From: CAZDIO01 sp964505555 | Lineage (GTDB): Bacteria; Bdellovibrionota_C; UBA2361; SZUA-149; CAZDIO01 | Reading direction: 5' to 3' | DNA: 64,000 nucleotides | NCBI GenBank assembly: GCA_964505555.1 | Contig: CAZDIO010000125.1 | Coordinates: 4,454-68,453, forward strand | Part shown: positions 27,299 to 34,505 of the stretch, piece after piece | Layout: each line of letters opens with the position of its first letter | Numbering within the stretch: position 1 is the stretch's first letter | Notes under the pieces: model-generated | What the model was told of the DNA's origin: nothing | The model's input: the letters and a program-made list of their open reading frames with translations, nothing else | Database searches by the model: none | Translations under genes and position numbers: made by a program

Positions 27299-28112
27299 GT
27301 TTCCCAAAAAGTCCTCTCTCAAACGGCTCAGTAGCAACATTCTCAAGATGATGCTTTTTTGCCGATCTTCGCCATCGTTTTGCAAGCTGCCTCGTTTGCA
27401 TGAGCTTTTTTTCTGGATATTGAAACTCTCGGGCCTTATCAAAGTCAATGAGGGAGAGCTCTCCATCGCTCCCATACAATACATTTCCAATATGAAGATC
27501 GGGGTGAGAAACTCCCTGCTCAAGCATCCGCCTAGCAAGCTGTCCGGTTCGATAACAGAGATGTGAAAATGCTTTTTGTTGAAGCACATCCCCTCGGGCC
27601 ATCGAGATGAGATCGAGCAAATTTCTCGAAGATTCAATATGCAGCATGATTAACATCGCTTGGTAGAAATGACCAAAAGCACATGTCTTAATATATGCCC
27701 CTACGGGAAAAGGAACAGGAAGTTTCGCCTGATGAAGTTTTGAAAGAATCGCAAGCTCAGCTATTGGTCGAAAGCGTGGCTGAGAAAGTCGAAAAAACGG
27801 GTTTGAAAAGAATGTTTTTTTTAAGAAAAACCTTATATATCCTCCTCGATACAGAGGGCGAAAGACCAAACTCCCTACACCAGAAAGAGAAAAGAATTTC
27901 ACTCCCCTTCTGCCCATCTGGCCAAACTCCTGCTTCTCCTTGGATCTCCCCAAAAGTTCGATAAATGCCTGCCGTGCTTCATCAACGATTGGGAGATAAT
28001 GAGGTTGATAGTTTGTGTGAAGACAAAATATTTCGCCACGATCAAGCCGCTTACAAATAAAGCTCATTTCTGAAAATACCAACCTTTCTTCGGAAACCAG
28101 CTCTGCTGCCAT
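27291..28112 (-). CDS. LPS-core kinase, KdkA/WaaP (RfaP) family
   Basis: A 273-residue protein-kinase-like enzyme. The catalytic loop is QGVSHPDLHIGNVLYGSDG, where HPDLHxxN replaces HRDLHxxN, followed by the metal-binding LIDFDKARE. An upstream RGGYIRFF and a Lys/Glu-bearing RPIAELAILSKL match the Kdo kinase / heptose kinase fold. It likely phosphorylates Kdo or heptose in the inner core in the cytoplasm. Overlaps with both neighbours (8-nt overlap downstream, 6-nt gap upstream) place it in the LPS operon. Confidence 0.82.
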   Translation of the reverse strand: MAAELVSEERLVFSEMSFICKRLDRGEIFCLHTNYQPHYLPIVDEARQAFIELLGRSKEKQEFGQMGRRGVKFFSLSGVGSLVFRPLYRGGYIRFFLKKTFFSNPFFRLSQPRFRPIAELAILSKLHQAKLPVPFPVGAYIKTCAFGHFYQAMLIMLHIESSRNLLDLISMARGDVLQQKAFSHLCYRTGQLARRMLEQGVSHPDLHIGNVLYGSDGELSLIDFDKAREFQYPEKKLMQTRQLAKRWRRSAKKHHLENVATEPFERGLFGKHE

Positions 28113-28118
28113 GGGGGT

Positions 28119-29180
28119 TTACTCGCTTGTCGTTCCAGCAGTCAAACCGCTCTGAGATCTGCGCGTGAACTCCAGAAGGTTTGAAATTCCTGAAATGACC
28201 TCTAGAGGTAAAAGATTTTTCTGACAAGCGTGCGTCCCTGTTGGACAGATCTCTCCACCATGCCGTCCGCAGGGTCTGCAAGAAAGCCCCTCCACACCAA
28301 GAATCCGTGAGGGCACCTTCCATGGTGTATATCCAAACTCTGGCACGGTTGCACAAAATAACGCAACAACCGGAGTTTGCACCGCCGATGCCATATGCAG
28401 AGGCGCCGTATCATTAGCAAGAAGGAGCTCTAAACACTTAATAACCGCAACCGAGACCAGCAGTGAGGTGCTCCCGCAAAGATTGAGGCACTGAACTCCT
28501 GCCTCCCTTTCGATCTCCTCAGAAAGGATTCGATCTCTCTCTCCACCAAGGAGCACTACCCCAAATCCTCGTTGAGAAAAGTTTCGTACCACCTCAGAAA
28601 ATCCTTCTTTGGTCCACCGCTTTGTCGCCCAGACGCTTCCCGGAGCAACTCCAAGGATCGGCATTCCTTCAAACACTTTCAGGAGCTCCGTGGCCTGATT
28701 CTTCGCAACTTCGCTGAGTTCTATGTGCAAGTTCGATTCAAGGTGCTCAGGATCTTCGCCCACATTTCTAAAAATCGCTAAATTCCTTAACACCTCATGA
28801 GCGAGATCCCGTCTCGGCGCCGTCTGTGTATAAAACATCTGTCCCGACGCCTCAGAAAACCCATATCGCTTTGGAATTCGAGCAAGCCATAAAAGCAATG
28901 CGGTCCTCCATGATTTATGGAGGCTAAAAACTATTTGAAATTGTTTTTCTCGAAGGAGCGCGCTCATCTTCAAAAGCCCGCTCATTCCACGCATAGATCT
29001 CCGCTTGTCAAATATGAGGATCTCCTTCAATTCTGGATGATGCTGCACCAGCTCTGCCGCATCGGGAGTAGTCATAAAGAAAAGTTCTGCTTGCGGATAG
29101 AGTTTGCGAAGACTTGCTATTGTCGGAGTAGATAAAACTACATCACCAAGAAACCCAGTTTGCACAAGGAGAATCTTCAT
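28119..29180 (-). CDS. waaF: GT9 heptosyltransferase, WaaF-like
   Basis: A 353-residue GT-B protein that starts MKILLVQTGFLGDVVLSTPT, very typical of heptosyltransferase II. It has APGSVWATKRWTKEGFSEV for donor binding and NDTAPLHMASAVQTPVVALF near 265. LSCRPCGRHGGEICPTGTHAC is the Cys-rich segment that family members share. It is predicted to add the second heptose to the inner core. It follows an unknown exported protein by 20 nt. Confidence 0.87.
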   Translation of the reverse strand: MKILLVQTGFLGDVVLSTPTIASLRKLYPQAELFFMTTPDAAELVQHHPELKEILIFDKRRSMRGMSGLLKMSALLREKQFQIVFSLHKSWRTALLLWLARIPKRYGFSEASGQMFYTQTAPRRDLAHEVLRNLAIFRNVGEDPEHLESNLHIELSEVAKNQATELLKVFEGMPILGVAPGSVWATKRWTKEGFSEVVRNFSQRGFGVVLLGGERDRILSEEIEREAGVQCLNLCGSTSLLVSVAVIKCLELLLANDTAPLHMASAVQTPVVALFCATVPEFGYTPWKVPSRILGVEGLSCRPCGRHGGEICPTGTHACQKNLLPLEVISGISNLLEFTRRSQSGLTAGTTSE

Positions 29181-29200
29181 TCAACACTTCAACTCCACAT

Positions 29201-29815
29201 CTATTGAATCGTAACACGTTTTGTTACAGAAGCGTTTTTAGAAGAGACGAGATCTCGGAAAGTAAATATAATATCGTATGTTCCCTGAGGAGCTCCGGTA
29301 AGCGCAATCTCCAAGTTAAAATATAACGCGTACATCGGTTCTGAGTAGACCTGAGTTTTTCGAATCAGATCTTTTCGAGCATCAAGCACGCGCCCCTCAG
29401 CTGAGCGAATCTCCACATCGACAGCAAGAAGATATGAGTAGCGCTCAGCCTCCATTCGGAAATCATAATACTTCGGCTCAGCATAAAAAATGAGCGGTTC
29501 ATCACTGCGGTAGGTTGAGCTTTTTCGAAGCTCTCTATCTCCGTAGGATCCAGCATATCGCGTTACAGCTGCAAAATTTGAAACCTGAAACTCATTTTTT
29601 GCCCACAAGGCCGCCGTCAAGCGCCCACATGCGCGCACAGCTTCTCCATATTGCTTATTTTTTACCGCTGATTGACATGGCGAGAGCAGTCCCCCAAGCT
29701 CATCTTGACTACTAAAATCTGCCGCGTAAAGTCGCTGAGGTATCGCAAAGCTAAAAAATAAAAGGACCCACATTCCCACGAAATTTACAAACCACATCTC
29801 TCGTTTTTGCATCAT
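29201..29815 (-). CDS. Exported protein of unknown function in the LPS cluster
   Basis: About 204 residues, starting at one of two adjacent ATGs (29815 or 29812) after AAAGGA. The N-terminus has a clear signal peptide ending near RLYAAD. The mature part begins with a Ser/Gln/Leu-rich helix region containing LLSPCQSAVKNKQYGEAVRACGRLTA, which looks like one TPR-like repeat. It finishes with beta-strands (TYDIIFTFRDL and SVTKRVTIQ) resembling an Ig-like fold. No family was recognised. It lies between the epimerase and WaaF genes, so an envelope role is likely by context only. Confidence 0.7.
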   Translation of the reverse strand: MMQKREMWFVNFVGMWVLLFFSFAIPQRLYAADFSSQDELGGLLSPCQSAVKNKQYGEAVRACGRLTAALWAKNEFQVSNFAAVTRYAGSYGDRELRKSSTYRSDEPLIFYAEPKYYDFRMEAERYSYLLAVDVEIRSAEGRVLDARKDLIRKTQVYSEPMYALYFNLEIALTGAPQGTYDIIFTFRDLVSSKNASVTKRVTIQ

Positions 29816-29829
29816 GTTCATCCTTTCTT

Positions 29830-30801
29830 TCACTTAATAAGATCTGAAGCGAGCATCTGCTCTACCCAAGAGATCTCTTTTTTTAGTCCTTCTGCTAAAG
29901 AGGTCTGCGGCGAAAATCCCAGTATTTTTTTAGCGAAAGTAATATCCGCACCCGTATTTCTGGCATCTCCTGCTTGTCGTCCCTGATGCTCAACGGTAAT
30001 GGTTTTTCCTCCAAGCAGTTTTCCAAGCAAAGTGATTACTTCTTGCAAACCGACGCGAGAACCACCACCGATGTTATAAACGAGCTCTCCTCCAGAGCTT
30101 TTTGCCGCAAGGATATTAGCCTCGACAATATCATCAATGAACGTAAAATCTCTTGTCTGTGTGCCATCGCCATAGACATGAATCTTCTCTCCTTTCAAGC
30201 TTGCTCGGATAAATTTATGAAATGCCATATCAGGCCGTTGCCGTGGTCCATAGACGGTAAAATATCGAAGGCTGACAGTCGGCAGGTTAAACTCTTTGTT
30301 ATAGAGCACCATCAGATGCTCTGCAGCGAGCTTTGTCACTCCATACGGACTTACTGGTTGAGGACGGATACTTTCCGCCGTTGGTAAGGTTTCAGCATTG
30401 CCGTAGACACTGGAGCTAGAAGCAAAGATGATTTTTTTTAAATGCTTACTAATGTGTGGAAGCTTTGCGCTTTCTAAAATGCGCTGCGTTGCTCGAATAT
30501 TGTTCTCTGTATAGATTTGAAAATCCTCTCCCCAACTTGCGCGCACTCCTGCCTGGGCAGCTTGATGAAATACCCAATCCACTCCTTCAAGAAGCTCCTG
30601 CATCGGTATCTCAAGCAAGTTCTCCTCCCTAAAGGAATATCTGTTATATTCCTGCGCACGTTCAATATTTTTAAGCTTTAGAGGCTTTGGATAATAGTCA
30701 AGGAAACAATCCACTCCGATAACCTCGTGACCATCGCGCAACAATCGTTCCGAGAGAGTTGAGCCAATAAATCCCGCCGCTCCTGTTACCACACAACGCA
30801 T
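29830..30801 (-). CDS. NAD-dependent nucleotide-sugar epimerase/dehydratase
   Basis: A 323-residue extended SDR protein. It has the NAD motif VVTGAAGFIGSTLSERLL at the start, SSSSVYGNAE and the catalytic SPYGVTKLAAEH (Tyr-x3-Lys). LRYFTVYGPRQRPDMAFHKF is characteristic of UDP-glucuronate or UDP-GlcNAc 4-epimerases. It likely supplies a 4-epimerised sugar for the LPS core or O-antigen. The exact substrate is not set by these motifs. It overlaps the following gene's ribosome binding region. Confidence 0.88.
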   Translation of the reverse strand: MRCVVTGAAGFIGSTLSERLLRDGHEVIGVDCFLDYYPKPLKLKNIERAQEYNRYSFREENLLEIPMQELLEGVDWVFHQAAQAGVRASWGEDFQIYTENNIRATQRILESAKLPHISKHLKKIIFASSSSVYGNAETLPTAESIRPQPVSPYGVTKLAAEHLMVLYNKEFNLPTVSLRYFTVYGPRQRPDMAFHKFIRASLKGEKIHVYGDGTQTRDFTFIDDIVEANILAAKSSGGELVYNIGGGSRVGLQEVITLLGKLLGGKTITVEHQGRQAGDARNTGADITFAKKILGFSPQTSLAEGLKKEISWVEQMLASDLIK

Positions 30802-30819
30802 TCCTTTCCCCTTTTCGTC

Positions 30820-31413
30820 TTAGCGATTCCCTGTTTGCTTTTTCTCTTTACGAAGCATCTCATTTATATACTCTACTGCTTCTTTTAGATCTTCTTTTAC
30901 AACCATTGTATCTTTATTCTCAACAAGCTGTAATTGTTCATCTCCAGAGCCGGTACGCACCAACACTCTCTGCGAAGAAGGAATTCCAATATTTGCTCCA
31001 AACTCTAGATCCCGTAACTTATCTCCAATGACCCAACTTCGTTGTGGATTAAACTTCCACATCTTTTTAATTTGAACAGCAAGCCCTGGGAGGGGTTTGC
31101 GACAATCGCAATTCTCCTCGGGGGCGTGCGGACAATAAAAAACCCCATCTATTGTCGCATTCGGATCTTCTTCTAAGAGTTGTCTCAGAATTTCATCATT
31201 TGTCGCATCTACATCCGCCCGTGTGCCATATCCCCTCCCCACTGCAGACTGATTGGACACAATCACGGTAAGAAACCCTAACTGCTTCATCTGAGAGACC
31301 GCTTTCGAAACCCCTTCAATGAGCTCCACATGTTGTGGTGAACATACATACCCCCGATCGACATTGAGCGTGCCATCGCGATCGAGAAATATCACCGACA
31401 CCTCTCCTCTCAT
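30820..31413 (-). CDS. gmhB: D-glycero-D-manno-heptose 1,7-bisphosphate phosphatase
   Basis: A HAD-family phosphatase of 197 residues acting after HldA in ADP-heptose synthesis. HAD motif I is FLDRDGTLNVDRGYV, motif II is VIVSNQSAVGRGYGT, and the zinc loop YCPHAPEENCDCRKP has Cys and His ligands. VIGDKLRDLEFGANIGI is the C-terminal aspartate motif. The first gene of the LPS-core run. Together with hldA it covers two pathway steps; gmhA, the adenylyltransferase and hldD are not in the window. Confidence 0.95.
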   Translation of the reverse strand: MRGEVSVIFLDRDGTLNVDRGYVCSPQHVELIEGVSKAVSQMKQLGFLTVIVSNQSAVGRGYGTRADVDATNDEILRQLLEEDPNATIDGVFYCPHAPEENCDCRKPLPGLAVQIKKMWKFNPQRSWVIGDKLRDLEFGANIGIPSSQRVLVRTGSGDEQLQLVENKDTMVVKEDLKEAVEYINEMLRKEKKQTGNR

Positions 31414-31494
31414 CAGGAAGACTCTCCGATTTCCTTATTAACTGACAATGCGTAAAAATACAGGAATATACGAAATTTTGCTAGCACTCGAATA

Positions 31495-31515
31495 GGGCTT
31501 GCTAAAAACAAGCCC
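31495..31515. terminator. Hairpin downstream of the SPL-like gene A
   Basis: GGGCTTG-ctaaaaa-CAAGCCC is a perfect 7-bp stem, 33 nt past the stop of the leftward gene A. No clear U-run follows on the minus strand, so it may be a weak terminator or a 3'-protecting hairpin. Confidence 0.5.
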
Positions 31516-31547
31516 CAATCAAAAACAGCAAGAAAAGAGGAGACGAA

Positions 31548-32615
31548 TTACGCGGCAAACAAATTAAGCTGGAGTGGAGTTCCTGTCGTTACCTGCTTTG
31601 GGAGAAGTAACTTCTGTGGAGCAAGAATTTTTAGCGCGTAATAGAGATTTCGATAACTATGTGGTCGTAGCATTCGCAGTTGCTTATCAACAACAAGCTT
31701 CTGAGCCACCGGAAGATGCTTCAACTTCAGCTCATCTTCCACTCTTCCCGCCGAAAGAGCGCCAAATGTAATATAATCACTATGTGCATCAAGAAGCTCA
31801 GCAAACTCCCAAGCATCGCGGGTAATCTCTCCATAGGGGAGAATTGGTGATACGACGAAATTTACTTTAATCCCCTGTTGGCGGAGTCCATCCGCTGCAA
31901 TCATCCGCTCAGTAATGCTTGGTTGCCCTGGGGTATAACGATTCACAACACTATCGAGTCGAGTTTCTACATGCAACGCTACTACTGCTTTTGTTCCCAA
32001 AGCACGTAAAGTTGGAAGCCCCGCTATCACGAGTGGTGAACGGGTTTGAATCACCAACAAACCAGGTCGGTACCGCTCAAGGAGAGCAAGGCAATTCATT
32101 GTTACATTAAACTTTTTTGGAAATGAAAAGAACGGATCCGTAGTTATTCCAAAATAGATCACACTCGATTCCAGTTTTCCTTGTTCATGGAGTTGAGAAA
32201 GTCTTTTCTCAAGCGCCTCTTCATAATGCTCCTTATAAAGGAAGTACCTTCCGGTCGGGAGGAGATAATCTCTCGTATCTCGAAACCGTAAGTGAAACTG
32301 GCTTGGTTGAAATCCGTGAAGCGCGTTTTCCTCACCTTCAGATTGAGTTGTTACTTGGGAAGATCCACTTCCCAAATGAGAGGAAAACGTCACACCATTT
32401 GGATACGCGTTTAAGGTGTAAATGTGTGTCGCGTTATCATGCCACGTCCGCACGAGTTCTTCCGCCCCAGGGTTAAAATAAAAATCATCTCCCAAGCTAT
32501 GGGTATCTCTCACTTGAGGAATTTTCGTTCCTGAACTACCCCCCCCGTCAATGGGGGTATGTAATTCTATCAGGGCAGATTTTGCGTTATCTTCTCGAAT
32601 CTTTAGTTGTTTCAT
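31548..32615 (-). CDS. SPL-like radical-SAM homologue lacking the cluster cysteines (protein A)
   Basis: About 355 residues. The C-terminal two thirds resemble SPL/COG1533 radical SAM proteins: IYFGITTDPFFSFPKKF, LLVIQTRSPLVIAGLPTLRALG, ALHVETRLDSVVNRYTPGQP, then SITERMIAADGLRQQGI and FVVSPILPYGEI. The cluster-binding CxxxCxxC expected near the N-terminus is absent; only one Cys (NVTMNCLALL) occurs. A region starting DDFYFNPGAEELVRTWHD sits where the cluster loop should be. ATG 32615 with GAGG upstream is preferred; GTG 32648 would add 11 residues. It is paralogous to protein B at 33564-34430. Function unknown; it may bind a nucleotide or peptide without radical chemistry. Confidence 0.65.
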   Translation of the reverse strand: MKQLKIREDNAKSALIELHTPIDGGGSSGTKIPQVRDTHSLGDDFYFNPGAEELVRTWHDNATHIYTLNAYPNGVTFSSHLGSGSSQVTTQSEGEENALHGFQPSQFHLRFRDTRDYLLPTGRYFLYKEHYEEALEKRLSQLHEQGKLESSVIYFGITTDPFFSFPKKFNVTMNCLALLERYRPGLLVIQTRSPLVIAGLPTLRALGTKAVVALHVETRLDSVVNRYTPGQPSITERMIAADGLRQQGIKVNFVVSPILPYGEITRDAWEFAELLDAHSDYITFGALSAGRVEDELKLKHLPVAQKLVVDKQLRMLRPHSYRNLYYALKILAPQKLLLPKQVTTGTPLQLNLFAA

Positions 32616-32665
32616 ATAGCCTCGTAAAACGCTAACGTTTACAACCACATCCCCTATTTGTCCCC

Positions 32666-32694
32666 ATTATACAGCTTCACCAATACTAGTTCAA
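32666..32694 (-). promoter_or_regulatory. Sigma-70-type promoter of gene A
   Basis: On the minus strand, TTGAAC (32694-32689) and TATAAT (32671-32666) are separated by exactly 17 nt. Transcription would start near 32659, about 45 nt before ATG 32615. This is the best matching promoter noticed in the window. Confidence 0.65.
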
Positions 32695-32856
32695 CCCACT
32701 TAAAGCAATTTGTGTATGATCTAGATTAGTTTCAACTTTGGATTTCATTAAAGATTATTAATAACCTGCCGATATACATGTGATTGACAAGCTATTGCCT
32801 CATCAAAACGCTGAAAGATTTTATTTTAGCGACAGGCACATAGGTTTTTTGGAGGT

Positions 32857-32884
32857 TTGATGCTCCGATTGGCCAATATATAAA
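32857..32884 (+). promoter_or_regulatory. Possible promoter of the first pilin-like peptide
   Basis: TTGATG and TATAAA are separated by 16 nt. The predicted start point (about 32891) would fall at the edge of the ribosome binding site AAAGG, leaving a very short leader, so the call is tentative. The intergenic region 32695-32856 holds no other gene. Confidence 0.35.
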
Positions 32885-32903
32885 AGATGAAAAGGTAGGC
32901 ACC

Positions 32904-33086
32904 ATGAAAGAAGCACTTCGTAAACTAAAAGAAAAAAAGACAGAGCAAAATGAACAGGGGTCCATTGAGCTTATTGTTATCGGCCTTCTTGCAGCGTTGA
33001 TTATTGTTCTTGCAATTCCACTCTTAAAAGATACTGGTTCAAAAACAGCATCTGCACTCTCGTCTCTAAACGGACAGATGACATAA
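32904..33086 (+). CDS. Flp-pilin-like small membrane peptide 1
   Basis: A 60-residue peptide. It has a charged 18-residue leader (MKEALRKLKEKKTEQNEQ), then GSIELIVIGLLAALIIVL as a hydrophobic helix, then a small polar tail with KDTGSKTASALSSLN. The Ile-Glu before a helix of Leu/Ala/Ile and the Ser/Thr/Gly-rich tail resemble type IVb (Flp) pilins and class III signal peptides (QxSxE fits QGSIE). AAAGG lies 8 nt before the ATG. It is paired with the nearly identical peptide 2. No prepilin peptidase or secretion ATPase is in the window. Confidence 0.7.
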   Translation: MKEALRKLKEKKTEQNEQGSIELIVIGLLAALIIVLAIPLLKDTGSKTASALSSLNGQMT

Positions 33087-33225
33087 GATTGTGTTGCTTA
33101 GGAACTAGGTTGAGAGAACCTCCTCTTCAGAGCGCTGTATTATATACTTAATATTGACTCTTATAGTGTAGACACTCAACCTTTTTCCAAACTTGCATAG
33201 TGCTCTTTGGCTGGAACAACTTACA

Positions 33226-33402
33226 ATGCGCGTTAAAGCGCTGGGGCAGAAAATGAAAAAAGAAACAAATGAACGTGGTTCGATAGAAATTATCGTTATC
33301 GGACTGCTTGCAGCGTTGGTGATCGTCCTTGCTATTCCGTTATTAAAAGATACCGGATCAAAAACGGCGAGCTCACTTTCCTCGATGAACGCCATATACT
33401 AA
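33226..33402 (+). CDS. Flp-pilin-like small membrane peptide 2
   Basis: About 58 residues from ATG 33226; an upstream in-frame TTG at 33193 would add 11. The region from GSIEIIVIGLLAAL through PLLKDTGSKTASSLSSMN is almost identical to peptide 1, while the leader (MRVKALGQKMKKETNER) differs. The leader lengths match (17 and 18 residues), which supports this start. Codons differ at many third positions, so the copies are not recent. It may share a transcript with peptide 1 and is followed by a terminator-like hairpin. Confidence 0.68.
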   Translation: MRVKALGQKMKKETNERGSIEIIVIGLLAALVIVLAIPLLKDTGSKTASSLSSMNAIY

Positions 33403-33406
33403 TTCT

Positions 33407-33430
33407 AGCATGTAAAACATGCTTCTTCTT
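33407..33430 (+). terminator. Terminator-like hairpin after peptide 2
   Basis: AGCATGT-aaa-ACATGCT gives a 7-bp stem (33407-33423) followed by TCTTCTT. It lies 4 nt after the peptide 2 stop and would separate the peptides from protein B. Confidence 0.5.
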
Positions 33431-33467
33431 GAGGGCTTGGTCACAAAATATCGCTCTTATGCGATAG

Positions 33468-33562
33468 AAAAACCGTAGTTTAAGTTTCCTGAACCAACTT
33501 CTTTCCTCTTGAATCTAATCGAGAGGATGAATGAAATAGGGTTAACAACAACTACGGTTTTT
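33468..33562 (+). promoter_or_regulatory. Structured leader of gene B with a 13-bp inverted repeat
   Basis: AAAAACCGTAGTT (33468-33480) pairs perfectly with AACTACGGTTTTT (33550-33562). The right arm ends 1 nt before the protein B ATG at 33564. Inside are CCTCT and AGAGG arms of a smaller hairpin; just outside, TATCGC/GCGATA (33449-33466) forms another. No ribosome binding site lies close to the ATG. This could be a cis-regulatory RNA that hides or exposes the start; that is inferred. Confidence 0.45.
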
Positions 33563-33563
33563 T

Positions 33564-34430
33564 ATGGCCACACTCCACACTGCTCGTACTGGAAAATTTT
33601 CCCTTTTAATTGCCGACATCATCGGTGGAGATCTGCATTTACAAAAAAAACTGCTCGCTCTTGATACTCAGCAACTACCCCTTCTCCTCCCCCAACTTCC
33701 CCTATTTTTACCTGATACTCGTTGTTCCGGTTCAATTCAAAAATCGAGAGGTACAACGTTTCGCCGTTCGCTAGGAAAACTGACCGATGAACTTTCAAGA
33801 CACCATTCAGCAAATACGATCATTCTCTTTGGAGCAATGAGCGATCCTTTCTCACCTTTTGAGAATGCTTTCGATCTCGCTCTGAAAGTCACCGAGTCAT
33901 TTGCACGCTTTCTTCCAAAAAAACTTTTTATCCAATCACGATCTCCTTTGCTCTCACTTCTTTTTCCAATCTTGAAATCTCTTGGAAAAAGGGTCTGCAT
34001 AACTATGGCCCTTGAGACAAACAATCAAGATATCGCGGACCGCTACACACCGCACTTACCACTGGTTGCTGAAAGAATTGAAACAGCAAAATTGCTCCGT
34101 TCTTTAGAGGTTGATATGCTTCTTCAAGTTGCACCACTCTTGCCCTTAAGCGACGCAGCAAACGCTGCATCACAATTTGCAACTATCTTACGAGAAACAA
34201 GCACCTCAATGTATGTAAAGCCTCTTGCCTGGTTTTTAAGCCGAGTACTAAGCACAAATTGCTACAAAACTCTCTCGCTTCAAACTGCCCGCATGAATGC
34301 AAACGATCCTTACACCAAACACGCCTCCACTCTTCTTATCGAAGAACTCAAAGCCACTGCTTCAAACCAGTTACTGTATCGCTCCCTTCCTCCTCAACTG
34401 CCTCTACGAACAGAGCCGGTAAGAATCTAA
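33564..34430 (+). CDS. SPL-like radical-SAM homologue lacking the cluster cysteines (protein B)
   Basis: 288 residues and a diverged paralogue of protein A. Shared blocks are ILFGAMSDPFSPFE, LFIQSRSPLLSLLFPILKSLG, MALETNNQDIADRYTPHLP and AERIETAKLLRSLEVDMLLQ followed by APLLPL. The N-terminal part is shorter and rich in Leu, Pro and Gln. There is no CxxxCxxC; the scattered cysteines (about 54, 145 and near the C-terminus) do not form it. Divergence from A is strong outside the core. It reads rightwards after the two pilin-like peptides and 75 nt before the M48 protease. Function unknown. Confidence 0.6.
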   Translation: MATLHTARTGKFSLLIADIIGGDLHLQKKLLALDTQQLPLLLPQLPLFLPDTRCSGSIQKSRGTTFRRSLGKLTDELSRHHSANTIILFGAMSDPFSPFENAFDLALKVTESFARFLPKKLFIQSRSPLLSLLFPILKSLGKRVCITMALETNNQDIADRYTPHLPLVAERIETAKLLRSLEVDMLLQVAPLLPLSDAANAASQFATILRETSTSMYVKPLAWFLSRVLSTNCYKTLSLQTARMNANDPYTKHASTLLIEELKATASNQLLYRSLPPQLPLRTEPVRI

Positions 34431-34505
34431 AGATTACCCGCTCCTTGTAAGCATGTTATTGATAGTTGCCCACCGAAGTTCTTTTGGTTACTATTTCCTG
34501 TAATA

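Noticed and set aside
27299..27637. N-terminal extension of the heptosyltransferase
   Set aside because: The extra 113 codons run antisense-free but overlap the Kdo-kinase gene and show no homology; ATG 27298 fits the family start.
32800..32903. c-di-GMP riboswitch or sigma-54 promoter before peptide 1
   Set aside because: The GEMM core is absent, and the GG...GC spacing is 9 nt, not the 10 needed for sigma-54.
33527..33664. 45-codon upstream frame overlapping the start of protein B
   Set aside because: It is out of frame with protein B and has no similarity to A; it may be chance, although GAGAGG stands right before its ATG.
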